From NCBI RefSeq assembly GCF_019212185.1, contig NZ_CP078138.1, positions 788,501-852,500 on the forward strand: DNA of 64,000 bases. The letters are read 5' to 3'. Each line of letters opens with the position of its first letter. Position 1 is the stretch's first letter. The notes below the pieces were generated by a model that worked only from the letters and a program-made list of their open reading frames with translations, was not told the origin of the DNA and did no database searches. Both the position numbers and the translations under genes were made by a program. This document shows, piece by piece, positions 8,911-18,214 of this stretch. This DNA is from Pseudomonas fluorescens (GTDB taxonomy: Bacteria > Pseudomonadota > Gammaproteobacteria > Pseudomonadales > Pseudomonadaceae).

Positions 8911-9016
8911 GCCACCTGGCGCCGGGGCATACTCTGTGTAGTCTGCGGTGTACTCGCTTCAAGACGCGAACGCTGGCAGACTGCCAATCCTTTCACGCTG
9001 TTTGTTTTGAGGCTGT

Positions 9017-10030
9017 ATGCCAACGTTTTCTCAGCGTCACGTGTTGCTGTTGGTCAGTTGGGTGATCATTTTCGGTGGTTTGCTGCTGGTCCTGCCATTG
9101 CGCTTGCTGCCCAGCCTGCTGGCCGGGTTGCTGGTCTACGAACTGGTCAACATGCTGACCCCGCAATTACAGCGCCTGATCGAAGGGCGGCGGGCACGCT
9201 GGCTGGCGGTGGCGTTGCTGGGCACCCTGGTGGTCAGTGTGCTGGCGTTGATCTTTGCCGGCGCTTTCAGCTTTCTCCTGCATGAAGCGGAAAACCCCGG
9301 CGCCTCACTGGACAAATTCATGGGCGTGGTCGATAAGGCGCGCGGTCAGTTGCCGCCGTTTGTCGATGCCTACCTGCCCGCCAGCGCCGCCGAATTTCGC
9401 GTGGCCATCGGCGAATGGTTGAGCAAACACCTGAGCGAGCTGCAATTGGTGGGCAAGGATGCCGCCCACATGTTCGTCACGCTGCTGATCGGCATGGTGC
9501 TGGGCGCGATCATCGCCCTGCAGCGGGTGCCGGACGTGACCAAGCGCAAACCCCTGGCCGCCGCCCTGTTCGACCGCCTGCACCTGCTGGTCCAGGCGTT
9601 CCGCAACATCGTCTTTGCGCAGATCAAGATTTCCCTGCTCAACACCTTCTTCACCGGGATCTTCCTCGCGCTGATCCTGCCGATGTTCGGCATTCACCTG
9701 CCACTGACCAAGACCCTGATCGTCCTGACGTTCCTGCTGGGCCTGCTGCCGGTGATCGGCAACCTGATGTCCAACACCCTGATCACCATTGTCGGCCTGT
9801 CGTTATCGATCTGGGTGGCAATGGCGGCGCTGGGCTACCTGATCTTTATCCACAAGCTGGAATACTTCCTCAACGCGCGGATTGTGGGTGGGCAAATCAG
9901 TGCCAAGTCGTGGGAGTTGCTGCTGGCAATGCTGGTATTCGAAGCCGCGTTCGGCCTGCCAGGGGTGGTGGCAGGGCCGATTTATTACGCGTACTTGAAG
10001 AGCGAGTTGAAGCAGGTGGGGATGGTTTGA
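9017..10030 (+). CDS. AI-2E family transporter (PerM/YdiK-like permease)
   Basis: A 337-aa inner-membrane protein with about seven or eight hydrophobic helices and the soluble insertion after helix 3 (about residues 90-150) typical of PF01594. The family name comes from a proposed autoinducer-2 exporter. Other members are Na+/H+ antiporters or have no known substrate, so function cannot be assigned. The C-terminal block (LKTLIVLTFLLGLLPVIGNLMSN, then LARIVGGQI-like KLEYFLNARIVGGQI) is the conserved family signature region. Convergent with the Hsp70 gene, ten bases apart. Confidence 0.88.
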   Translation: MPTFSQRHVLLLVSWVIIFGGLLLVLPLRLLPSLLAGLLVYELVNMLTPQLQRLIEGRRARWLAVALLGTLVVSVLALIFAGAFSFLLHEAENPGASLDKFMGVVDKARGQLPPFVDAYLPASAAEFRVAIGEWLSKHLSELQLVGKDAAHMFVTLLIGMVLGAIIALQRVPDVTKRKPLAAALFDRLHLLVQAFRNIVFAQIKISLLNTFFTGIFLALILPMFGIHLPLTKTLIVLTFLLGLLPVIGNLMSNTLITIVGLSLSIWVAMAALGYLIFIHKLEYFLNARIVGGQISAKSWELLLAMLVFEAAFGLPGVVAGPIYYAYLKSELKQVGMV

Positions 10031-10039
10031 TCCGCTGGA

Positions 10040-11314
10040 TCAGTCCATGGAACCGTAACGCTTGGCCGCCTCGATCGCCAAGCCGCTACCAATACTGCCA
10101 AAGATGTTGCCTTCGACATGTCGAGCGTTTGGCAGCATCGCCGACACGCTGTTGCGCAGCGCCGGGATTCCGCTCGAACCGCCAGTGAAGAACACCGTAT
10201 CGACCTGGTCAACGCGCACATTGGCGTCGCTCAACAGTTGGCTGACGCTGCCGCGCACCCGATCCAGCAAGCCGTCGATGGCTGACTCGAACAGTCCCCG
10301 GCCGAGGTCCACGGCCAAGCCCGCCTCGATGCGATCCAGCGCTACGTGGCGGTTGTCGGCATGGGTCAACTGGATCTTGGTTTCTTCCACTTCCATCGCC
10401 AGCCAATGCCCGGCGCGCTGCTCGATCAGCTTGAACAGGCGGTCGATGCCGCCGGTGTCCTCGATGTCGTAGCGCATGCTGCCCAGGGCCAACTGGGACT
10501 TTTGCGAGTACACCGAGTTGATGGTGTGCCAGGTCGCCAGGTTCATGTGGTGGCTGGTGGGCATGTAGGCGCCGCTCTTCATTCGGCTGCCGTAGCCAAA
10601 CAGCGGCATCACGCCCTGCAGGCTCAATTGCTTGTCGAAGTCGGTCCCGCCGACGTGCACGCCGCCGGTGGCGAGGATGTCGTCCTGGCGGTTATCCACA
10701 GTCCGTCGCTCTGGCGACAGGCGCACCAGGGAGAAGTCGGAGGTACCGCCGCCGATGTCGACGATCAGCACCAGCTCTTCTTTATCGATGGTCGACTCGT
10801 AGTCGAATGCCGCGGCGATCGGTTCGAACTGGAACGACACGTCCTTGAAGCCGATCTTGCGCGCCACTTCCACCAGTGTGTCTTCGGCTTCCTTGTCAGC
10901 CACAGGATCGTCATCGACAAAAAATACCGGCCGACCCAGTACCACCTGCTCGAACTCCCGACCGGCGGCGGCCTCGGCGCGGTTCTTGAGTTGGCCGATA
11001 AACAGTCCGAGCAAGTCCTTGAACGGCATCGCCGTACCCAGGACGCTGGTGTCGTGCTTGATCAGCTTGGAGCCGAGCAGGCTTTTCAGCGAACGCATCA
11101 GGCGCCCTTCATAACCTTCCAGGTACTCGTGCAGCGCCAGCCGGCCGTACACCGGGCGGCGTTCTTCGATATTGAAGAAGACCACCGACGGCAAGGTGAT
11201 CTTGTCGTCCTCCAGCGCAATCAGCGTTTCCACGCCGGGGCGGAGCCAGCCGACAGTGGAGTTGGACGTGCCAAAGTCGATACCCAAGGCACGGGCTGGA
11301 GATGCATTGTTCAT
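10040..11314 (-). CDS. yegD: YegD-type Hsp70 family chaperone
   Basis: A 424-aa actin-fold ATPase of the Hsp70 family: phosphate-1 loop ALGIDFGTSNSTVGW, phosphate-2 IVDIGGGTSDFSLVRL, adenosine-binding FFTGGSSGIPALR near the C-terminus. It stops after the nucleotide-binding domain, without the substrate-binding beta-sandwich and lid of DnaK (about 640 aa). That is the normal size for E. coli YegD. It probably acts in protein quality control, but client proteins are not known. It is divergent from the DnaJ-like cbpA with ~290 bp between. Proximity to a J-protein invites a partnership, although CbpA normally works with DnaK. Confidence 0.88.
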   Translation of the reverse strand: MNNASPARALGIDFGTSNSTVGWLRPGVETLIALEDDKITLPSVVFFNIEERRPVYGRLALHEYLEGYEGRLMRSLKSLLGSKLIKHDTSVLGTAMPFKDLLGLFIGQLKNRAEAAAGREFEQVVLGRPVFFVDDDPVADKEAEDTLVEVARKIGFKDVSFQFEPIAAAFDYESTIDKEELVLIVDIGGGTSDFSLVRLSPERRTVDNRQDDILATGGVHVGGTDFDKQLSLQGVMPLFGYGSRMKSGAYMPTSHHMNLATWHTINSVYSQKSQLALGSMRYDIEDTGGIDRLFKLIEQRAGHWLAMEVEETKIQLTHADNRHVALDRIEAGLAVDLGRGLFESAIDGLLDRVRGSVSQLLSDANVRVDQVDTVFFTGGSSGIPALRNSVSAMLPNARHVEGNIFGSIGSGLAIEAAKRYGSMD

Positions 11315-11410
11315 GTCTTTCAGGTTCCGGTTAAAAAACGGCCGCGCAGTGTATGTCAGTGCGCCGCAGAATCGAAGGCCGACTATCCGCTAAATCTCGG
11401 CTTTAAATGC

Positions 11411-11437
11411 CTTGAAAGACTATCCTTGCTCCCCAAA
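11411..11437 (+). promoter_or_regulatory. Sigma-32 (heat-shock) type promoter upstream of cbpA
   Basis: CTTGAAA at 11411-11417, a 13-base spacer, then CCCCAAA at 11431-11437. This matches the sigma-32 consensus CTTGAAA-N13-15-CCCCATNT closely. It points toward cbpA, about 170 bases before its ATG. Confidence 0.65.
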
Positions 11438-11606
11438 CTTACAGGCATGGCTTGGCAGCCACGGCGCGATCAGCTGATTCGTGCGGCTGCCGATAAACTT
11501 CTGACGCGCTGTCCGGTCACAATCCTGAGATCGGTCAAGCCTGCTGCAGCTCACGAGCGCATGCTGGCAGGCGGCGCGATATCGATAACGGATGGTGATT
11601 CCCGCG

Positions 11607-12548
11607 ATGGACTTCAAAGACTATTACAAGATTCTCGGTGTGGAACCGACCGCTGACGACAAGACGATCAAAGCCGCCTATCGCAAGCTGGCGCGTAAAT
11701 ATCACCCTGATGTCAGCAAGGAAAAGGATGCCGAGGCCAAGTTCAAGGACGCCTCTGAGGCTTATGAAGCGCTGAAAAGTGCTGACAAACGCGCCGAATA
11801 CGACGACCTGCGGCGTTACGGCCAGCACGGGCAACCTTTTCAGGGACCTCCGGGCTGGCAGAGCCGTGGCGGCTTTGGTGGCGGTCAGGACACAGGCGAC
11901 TTCTCGGACTTTTTCAGTTCGATCTTTGGCAACCGGGGCCCGGGCTTCGGTGGCGGACAATCCGGGCGCAGCGCCGGACGGCGAGGGCAGGACGTGGAAA
12001 TGGAGCTGGCGGTGTTTCTCGAAGAGACCCTGTCCAACGAGTCGAAGAAGATCAGTTTCCAGGTGCCGCAGTACAACGCCGCCGGGCAACACGTCAGCAA
12101 TACCAGTAAAAGCCTGAACGTGAAGATCCCGGCCGGGGTTACCGATGGCGAGCGCATCCGCCTGAAAGGCCAGGGCGCACCGGGCATCGGTGGCGGCGCC
12201 AATGGCGACTTGTACCTGACCATTCGCTTTGCGCCGCATCCGAAATTCGATGTGGAAGGCGAAAACCTGATCATCACGTTGCCATTGGCACCGTGGGAGC
12301 TGGCGCTGGGCACCGAAGTGGCCGTGCCAACCCTGACCGGCAAGATCAACCTCAAGGTTCCGGCAGGCAGCCAGAACGGCCAGCGCATGCGCGCCAAGGG
12401 CCATGGCCTGTTGAACAAGGCGGGTGAGCGCGGCTACCTGTTTGTGCAGCTCAAAGCTGTGATGCCGAAAACCGCCGACGACGAGGTCAAGGCCTTGTGG
12501 CAGGAATTGGCGAAGAAAGCCGCGTTCAACCCACGCGAGCATTTTTGA
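11607..12548 (+). CDS. cbpA: DnaJ-like co-chaperone CbpA
   Basis: A 313-aa J-domain protein. The N-terminal J-domain ([12 protein letters not shown] start, HPD motif in KYHPDVSKE at about residues 33-35) stimulates Hsp70 ATPase. A Gly/Phe-rich linker (about 70-125) follows, then the two C-terminal beta-barrel domains that bind substrate and dimerise. There is no zinc-finger region, which separates CbpA from DnaJ. In E. coli CbpA also binds curved DNA in stationary phase. The start at 11607 gives the canonical MDFKDYY opening. cbpM follows after 39 bases, confirming the assignment. A sigma-32-type promoter lies 170 bases upstream. Confidence 0.95.
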   Translation: MDFKDYYKILGVEPTADDKTIKAAYRKLARKYHPDVSKEKDAEAKFKDASEAYEALKSADKRAEYDDLRRYGQHGQPFQGPPGWQSRGGFGGGQDTGDFSDFFSSIFGNRGPGFGGGQSGRSAGRRGQDVEMELAVFLEETLSNESKKISFQVPQYNAAGQHVSNTSKSLNVKIPAGVTDGERIRLKGQGAPGIGGGANGDLYLTIRFAPHPKFDVEGENLIITLPLAPWELALGTEVAVPTLTGKINLKVPAGSQNGQRMRAKGHGLLNKAGERGYLFVQLKAVMPKTADDEVKALWQELAKKAAFNPREHF

Positions 12549-12587
12549 TCGAGAACATTCGGTTCCAGAAAACTGGAGACACTGACT

Positions 12588-12893
12588 ATGAGCAGCCCCC
12601 TGATCGTTCAACTGGACATGGCGCAATTTTGTGAGGCGACCGATCTACCGGCCGTCTACGTGATCGAAATCGTCGAACACGGCATCCTCGAACCCCAGGG
12701 GGCACAGCCCCAGGACTGGCGCTTCAACGATTATGAACTGCTGCTGGCCAAACGCGCCGCCAAGCTGCGGCGCGATCTGGAGCTGGAGTGGGAGGGCGTC
12801 GCCCTGGCGCTCGACCTGCTGGAAGAAGTCCAGCAACTGCGTTCCGAGAATCAGATGCTTAAACAGCGACTGGCGCGTTTGGTGGTGCTATGA
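12588..12893 (+). CDS. cbpM: CbpM, modulator of CbpA
   Basis: A 101-aa MerR-like helical protein that in E. coli binds the CbpA J-domain and blocks both its co-chaperone and DNA-binding activity. Seen here: an HTH-like first half (AQFCEATDLPAVYVIEIVEHGILEP) and a coiled-coil C-terminus (DLLEEVQQLRSENQMLKQRL). Its length and its position directly after cbpA are as expected. An ACTGGAGA ribosome site precedes the ATG. Confidence 0.93.
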   Translation: MSSPLIVQLDMAQFCEATDLPAVYVIEIVEHGILEPQGAQPQDWRFNDYELLLAKRAAKLRRDLELEWEGVALALDLLEEVQQLRSENQMLKQRLARLVVL

Positions 12894-12945
12894 AACTGAG
12901 CGTGGCCGAGTGTGAGTTGAGGGCTTTTTAAGTGTCGGCTGTGCG

Positions 12946-12969
12946 TTATATATATATTTTATATATTTG
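12946..12969. promoter_or_regulatory. AT-only tract before the NEL toxin gene
   Basis: A run of alternating TA and T residues (TTATATATATATTTTATATA...) in otherwise GC-rich DNA, about 120 bases before the toxin start. It could hold the promoter or a site for an H-NS/MvaT-like silencer, which commonly bind such tracts in Pseudomonas accessory genes. No clear -35/-10 pair can be fixed by eye. Confidence 0.35.
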
Positions 12970-13086
12970 AAACTTTGACGGCTTGGGTGATATTTGCGTC
13001 GCTATTAGTTGGGTATTTGATTTATTAAAAATGACGGATGTTTGCTAGGTTGGGCGCTCATTAAATAAGCATGAGTGTTCCGACAT

Positions 13087-16000
13087 ATGGCTTTATCAGG
13101 TGTAACTTCTGTGGGTGATGCCCCGGCTTCATCATCCGCGGATAAGGGGCGACACTACCAGTTTGTCAAAGACAAACTTCCGCCCTGGCTGGTCAGCGCA
13201 ACACCTCACAGGCAGCGCGATTTGCGCAAGGTTGGACTGAAGATCCCCTACGGGTACGCCCAGGCTTCTGCCGCGCATAAGCAGGCGTTCAAAACCAGCA
13301 GTCAGCAGGGTTTCTCCTCGCAAAGCAGCGTTGATAAGGTGTTGGCCGGCCTGCAAGAGGTCAAGGCTTTCGCTCGCCCGTTATTGCAAGCCGCGATTGT
13401 TGAGCAGTTCAAGATTACGGTGGATGTAGATCGCACTGTCTTGCGTCATTGGGTCGCCAATCTCCAGCCCCTTTCCGATGCTATTCAACTGTCCAACAGT
13501 CTGTTGGATGCGGCCTTGCACAACTTCACCGAAGACGACGAAACAGCCATCTATGGCAGCACTCGCAGTGTGGACACGGTTTTGTTGCTGTCACCCCAGG
13601 GCAAATTGCCATTCAGTGCCGAGCAATTTGCCGAGTTGTGTCGCAAGTTGGATCTGGGCGCCAAGTATCAAGCCCATGTCAATTCGGTTTTGGGTATGGG
13701 TAACAGCGCTGATGAAGTTAAACTGCAAGCCAGTATCAAACTCAGCCAGCAAGACACTTTTGCGACCGCAATCGAACTGGCCCGACTGCAGGGCGATATT
13801 CACGGAGATGATGTTTATACGTTGTTGCACAAGGTCAAGGACCAGGCGCCTCACCTGGTGCTGGATGGCAAGCCGGTTCAATTGAATGGCTTGCGCCTGC
13901 TGGGTGACACCGACTTGAGCGGGGTGCTGCTGATCGGCCCGCAGCGTATCGCCAGCGACGTGGTGCAGCGGCTGATTGTCTACATTCCCCATGACCCGGT
14001 GAGTCCTATCAAGGAGTACGCCTCTGCGCAGCAGTTTCACTTGGCGTTACGCGAGAAACTGCGCGATCCGGCCTATCAGCAGTTCTTTAGCCGGTTCATC
14101 AAACAGTCGGACAAGGCGCGTTTCTTTCAGCGCCTGAACGATCGTCTGACCCCATTCAAGGCAGTGTCAGGCAGCAAGGTGCAGGTGCGAGTCCCTGACC
14201 CAAACGCCAGGATTGCCATGGAGGAAACGCCGGTCACTGGCAACTACTGGGTGTTCCTGGTCAATCAACAACTGAACAAGTTGCTGGACGATACCAGGAG
14301 TCTGGCGGTGTCCACCGCGGACGCTGATGCCCAGGCGCGGCATGACAAGATGCTGAGTTACTTGGGGATTGCGCTGTCGGTGCTCAATGTCGTGGCGTTG
14401 TTTGTCCCGCCCTTGGGCGTGGCGATGATGGCCGTCATGGCGGTGCAATTGACCGATGAATTGGTCGAGGGTGTCGAGGCGCTGGCGCAGGGGGAAAAGG
14501 ACGAAGGATTCGCCTACCTGATGGATGTGGCGCAAAACGTCGCCCAGCTGGCGCTGATGGCGGCGGCAGGGGGCGGGAGTGGCGAGCAGGTCACGGGTGT
14601 GGGGCGCTCGGAGTTTTTTGCGAGTCTGAAGCCGGTCACCCTGGCCAATGGCGAGGTTCGTTTATGGAAACCCGACTTGGCGCCCTATGAACACAAAGGG
14701 GCGCTGCCGGAGGACCTCAAACCCAATGAGTTGGGGTTGTTGCAACATGACGGTCAGGAATTCCTGCCCTTGGCTGACAAGCGATATGCAGTGAGCAAGG
14801 ACCCTGTCAGCGGCAAGTATCGAATTGCCCACCCGGAGCAGGCGGACGCTTATTTCCCTGAGCTGCACCATAACGGCAGTGGCGCCTGGCGCCACGAACT
14901 GGAGCGCCCGCAGACTTGGCAGGGGCCTGAGCTGATGAGGCGCCTGGGACATCGTGTCAGCGATTACAGTGACGTCGAGCTGGAGCAGGTTCGGCGGGTC
15001 AGCGGTGTCGACGAAAGTATCCTGCGCCGGATGCATCTGGAAAACCAGGCACCGCCCAAGGCACTCGACGATACCCTCAGGCGATTTGACGCCTACCGCC
15101 AGGTCGAACGCTTTATCGCTGACCTGCAGGGGGGCGAGCCACGGGACGTCAGAGAACATTCGATCAATCAATTGCATGTCCTGACCCGCTACGGCCAATG
15201 GCCGGAGGCGTTAGCGGTACGCCTGCTCGACGCACAGGCCGCAACGGTCCGGGAGTTCACGGTGCAGGGCGCGCAAAAGATCACTCGCGTAGTGAATATG
15301 CAGGCCCGGCAACTGACCGATGGCCGCCTGTTGCAAACCTTGCTCGATGCCCTGGAGCAGACAGACACCAACGCCCTGCTGGGAAGGAAAGCTGACAGTC
15401 CACTCGATAAGCAGGACACGCAAATCGCCCGCTTGAAGGAACAGATCGTCAAGCTGGCGCAGGTGCATAAAGTCGAATTTTTCAATGATCTTTATAGCGT
15501 CGCCGACTCAAGCAGTGACCCCAGACTGACAGTGCTGCAATCACGCTTTCCCAGCGTATCGCGCCAGGCAATCGAGGAACTCCTGGCCAGCGCCAACCGT
15601 GCCGAGCAGCGGCAAATGGCGCGCTGGAACTTCACCGATAGGCTGCAGACCAAGCCCATTCCATTGCGCCTGGCCGAAGAGTTGCGCAGCCTCCAGCGAG
15701 ATGTGCGGCTGTCGCGAGCCTATGAAGGGCTGTTTCTGGAGGGATTGATCAATCGCGATGCCGAAGTTCTCGTCCTCAATTCACTGGAGAAGCTGCCGGG
15801 TTGGTCGGGTGATGTGCGCCTGGAAATTCGTGAAGCTGAGTTCAATGGCGATCTGCGGGTCAGCATCGGCGCCGAAGAGGCGGCCAGTCGCAAGGTTCTG
15901 GTGCGCGTTGAGCAGGGGCGGTACGAGGCCCGCGATCAGGACGACGGGCATTTGCATGGTGCCGATGATATCTATGCTGCCCTCCAGCACGCCTTGCCCG

Positions 16001-18156
16001 ATGCACAGCGCCAGGCTATAGCATTACCGCATGTGGGGCAGGGGGCTGAGTTGAAAGCCTTGATCAGGCAGCATCTGCTGACACCTGTCGAGCTGCGTAC
16101 GCGCTTGGGCATGCAACCGGTCAAGCCCGGGTTCAGAGCACCAAAGCGTCTGGCCGATGGTCGGCTGGGCTATCCATTGAGTGGGCGTGGCGCTGGTGTG
16201 AGTCCGCAGCAGGCCGCGGATGAGGCGCGGGTACGCAATCTTTTTCCCGGCTACACCGATGGTCAGGTGAGTCGTTTTCTGCTGACCCTGGGGCAGGACC
16301 GTGAGTTCTATCTGGTCAACTTCGAGGCGGATTACCAGCGCTTGCTCGAGAGCACTCGGCAGTGGCTGGCATCGCCTACCTCTCGCACGCTGGCCGATGG
16401 CAGCGAGGTTGCGGTCGACGCGCACGACAAACAAGCGGTGGTTGAGTTGCTCAAGCGCAGTTGGCGCAAACTCAGCACCCGCTATAGCGCCTTTGGCTAC
16501 CCGCGTGGCTATGAACTGGTATTGCGCGGCCGCACGGTTGGGGCGCTGCCGATTCTGGAGACCAGTTTCAGCGGTGTGGAGTTTGTCGACATGAGCGGTA
16601 TGGACCTGATGGCCGCGCCGAACGAGTTTCTCGATTCTTTTCCCGATGTGCGCTGGCTGGATCTGCACGCAAACCGAATGGCCGACATCCCAATGCGCCT
16701 TGGTCAAATGGATAATCTGGTCGGCCTCAATCTCTCCGGTAATAACCTTCGCTTGAGCGCCGAAGAAGCGGCATCAGTGTCGAGTCTGAAAAAACTGAAG
16801 AAACTGCAGCTCAGCCATAACCCGTTGGAGCGCGTGCCGGATTTCAGTCAAATGCGCGAGTTGAGCGAGATTCGCTTGCAAGGCACCGGGATCAGCCAGT
16901 GGCCTGATGGTTTGATTGGGCTGAATTCGCTGGAAAAACTGGATTTGCGCGATAACCAGATCACCGAGTTTCCCTTATGGGCGGTGAGTCCGCCGCCCGA
17001 GCAAGTCGATGCGATCGACCGTCTGCTGAAAATCACCGAGTTGAACGGCAACCCGCTGTCACCACAGGGCGTGCAGCAGTACGCGGACATTCTGGAGCGT
17101 ATTTATCGGCGGGAAAACGAACCCGGCCTGATCCCTGGGCCGGTTGATGAGCCTGCCGCACGGGGAGCCGAAGGAGGTGTTCTGGCGTCTTCCACGCAGC
17201 GGCTCGAGCGCTGGTTAGGTGAAGTACCAGAGGCGCAAATGGCCAGGCGCAAGGAGCTCTGGCAACGGCTCGACACTGAATCGCTCGACCGAGAAGAGGC
17301 GGGTGGGGAGCTCGGACGCGGCGTCAGTGAAAGCGAAGAGTTTTTCCGTTTGCTGGAGAAGCTCAGTCAATCCGCAGAGTTCAGGAAAGCCTACGGCGAT
17401 CTGCAGGCTCGGGTCTGGATAGTTCTCGAGGCGGCGGCAGACAACACGCAATTGCGCGAGGAGCTATTCAGGGCGGCCGGCGAGCCGCAGACCTGCAGTG
17501 ATCGCGCAGCGTTGATGTTCAGTGATCTGGAAGTCAGGGTGCAGATCCATAAAGCCCTGGCTCGGGTGGGGGAGGAGGGCGCGGGTCGCGAACTGCTCAA
17601 ATTGGCCAAAGGCCTGTTCCGTCTCGATCAGGTCGAAGCCTTTGCGCTCAAGGACATCCGCGAGCGGGTGGCAATTATCATGCACTCGGGTTTGACCAAG
17701 CGCGAAATTGGCCGGCAGTTGGTACTGCTGGATCAAATTGAAGTTCGCCTGTCCTATCGGATCAGTCTGCGACAGCGGCTCGATTTGCCGGGACAGCCTG
17801 TTCAGGCCGATTACACCGGCGTGCAGTATGTGCCCGAGCCCAAGCTGGCGGAGGCGGAGGCGGAGCGGCAGATCAAAAGCCTGAAGAATTCGCTGGCGGA
17901 GATCGACTCGATTACGCAACGGGATTTCTGGCGCGAGTACCTCAAAGACAAATACCGCTCACGCTTTGATTTGGCCTACGAATCAATCATTGAGCGCATG
18001 GAGCACCTTGAGCTGATCAAGGAGACGCTGACCAGCGAGGTCTATAACGCACGCTACAAAGCGCTGCGCGACGAAGCCGAAGCCGTGCAGGTCAAGTTGA
18101 TCAATCTGTTGACTCCTCAGGAAATACTCAACCTGGAGGAAGAACAGACGCCGTAA
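13087..18156 (+). CDS. DUF6543 toxin with leucine-rich repeats and NEL-type E3 ubiquitin ligase domain
   Basis: A 1689-aa protein. The N-terminal DUF6543 region (from KLPPWLVSATP, about residues 25-400) and two hydrophobic stretches (about 422-456 and 476-495) correspond to those of the gene at 4150-8481. A shared middle region follows, then leucine-rich repeats at about 1158-1333 (VRWLDLHANRM, LVGLNLSGNNL, LKKLQLSHNPL, LEKLDLRDNQI). A helical NEL domain ends the protein. Its CxD motif is TCSDRAALMF with Cys1470, the residue that in IpaH/SspH ligases carries ubiquitin as a thioester. The likely activity is ubiquitination of eukaryotic host proteins. IpaH proteins are ~550 aa and type III secreted; this form is three times longer and no secretion genes are adjacent, so the large N-terminal region may mediate its own entry (inference). 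The ATG at 13087 was preferred to the GTG at 13075. Confidence 0.85.
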   Translation: MALSGVTSVGDAPASSSADKGRHYQFVKDKLPPWLVSATPHRQRDLRKVGLKIPYGYAQASAAHKQAFKTSSQQGFSSQSSVDKVLAGLQEVKAFARPLLQAAIVEQFKITVDVDRTVLRHWVANLQPLSDAIQLSNSLLDAALHNFTEDDETAIYGSTRSVDTVLLLSPQGKLPFSAEQFAELCRKLDLGAKYQAHVNSVLGMGNSADEVKLQASIKLSQQDTFATAIELARLQGDIHGDDVYTLLHKVKDQAPHLVLDGKPVQLNGLRLLGDTDLSGVLLIGPQRIASDVVQRLIVYIPHDPVSPIKEYASAQQFHLALREKLRDPAYQQFFSRFIKQSDKARFFQRLNDRLTPFKAVSGSKVQVRVPDPNARIAMEETPVTGNYWVFLVNQQLNKLLDDTRSLAVSTADADAQARHDKMLSYLGIALSVLNVVALFVPPLGVAMMAVMAVQLTDELVEGVEALAQGEKDEGFAYLMDVAQNVAQLALMAAAGGGSGEQVTGVGRSEFFASLKPVTLANGEVRLWKPDLAPYEHKGALPEDLKPNELGLLQHDGQEFLPLADKRYAVSKDPVSGKYRIAHPEQADAYFPELHHNGSGAWRHELERPQTWQGPELMRRLGHRVSDYSDVELEQVRRVSGVDESILRRMHLENQAPPKALDDTLRRFDAYRQVERFIADLQGGEPRDVREHSINQLHVLTRYGQWPEALAVRLLDAQAATVREFTVQGAQKITRVVNMQARQLTDGRLLQTLLDALEQTDTNALLGRKADSPLDKQDTQIARLKEQIVKLAQVHKVEFFNDLYSVADSSSDPRLTVLQSRFPSVSRQAIEELLASANRAEQRQMARWNFTDRLQTKPIPLRLAEELRSLQRDVRLSRAYEGLFLEGLINRDAEVLVLNSLEKLPGWSGDVRLEIREAEFNGDLRVSIGAEEAASRKVLVRVEQGRYEARDQDDGHLHGADDIYAALQHALPDAQRQAIALPHVGQGAELKALIRQHLLTPVELRTRLGMQPVKPGFRAPKRLADGRLGYPLSGRGAGVSPQQAADEARVRNLFPGYTDGQVSRFLLTLGQDREFYLVNFEADYQRLLESTRQWLASPTSRTLADGSEVAVDAHDKQAVVELLKRSWRKLSTRYSAFGYPRGYELVLRGRTVGALPILETSFSGVEFVDMSGMDLMAAPNEFLDSFPDVRWLDLHANRMADIPMRLGQMDNLVGLNLSGNNLRLSAEEAASVSSLKKLKKLQLSHNPLERVPDFSQMRELSEIRLQGTGISQWPDGLIGLNSLEKLDLRDNQITEFPLWAVSPPPEQVDAIDRLLKITELNGNPLSPQGVQQYADILERIYRRENEPGLIPGPVDEPAARGAEGGVLASSTQRLERWLGEVPEAQMARRKELWQRLDTESLDREEAGGELGRGVSESEEFFRLLEKLSQSAEFRKAYGDLQARVWIVLEAAADNTQLREELFRAAGEPQTCSDRAALMFSDLEVRVQIHKALARVGEEGAGRELLKLAKGLFRLDQVEAFALKDIRERVAIIMHSGLTKREIGRQLVLLDQIEVRLSYRISLRQRLDLPGQPVQADYTGVQYVPEPKLAEAEAERQIKSLKNSLAEIDSITQRDFWREYLKDKYRSRFDLAYESIIERMEHLELIKETLTSEVYNARYKALRDEAEAVQVKLINLLTPQEILNLEEEQTP

Positions 18157-18172
18157 CCGAAAAAGGTGGTGA

Positions 18173-18206
18173 ACAAGGCCCCGAATGCGCGCATTTGGGG
18201 CCTTGT
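18173..18206. terminator. Convergent hairpin between the NEL toxin and ureC
   Basis: ACAAGGCCCC (18173-18182) pairs with GGGGCCTTGT (18197-18206), and the intervening AATGCGCGCATT is itself palindromic, giving a very long stem. There is no good T-run. It lies between converging genes ending at 18156 and 18215. Confidence 0.6.
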
Positions 18207-18214
18207 CCGTATGG

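Noticed and set aside
4150..18156. Type III or type VI secretion locus around the toxins
   Set aside because: No structural, chaperone, VgrG, Hcp or PAAR genes were seen; neighbours are housekeeping genes.
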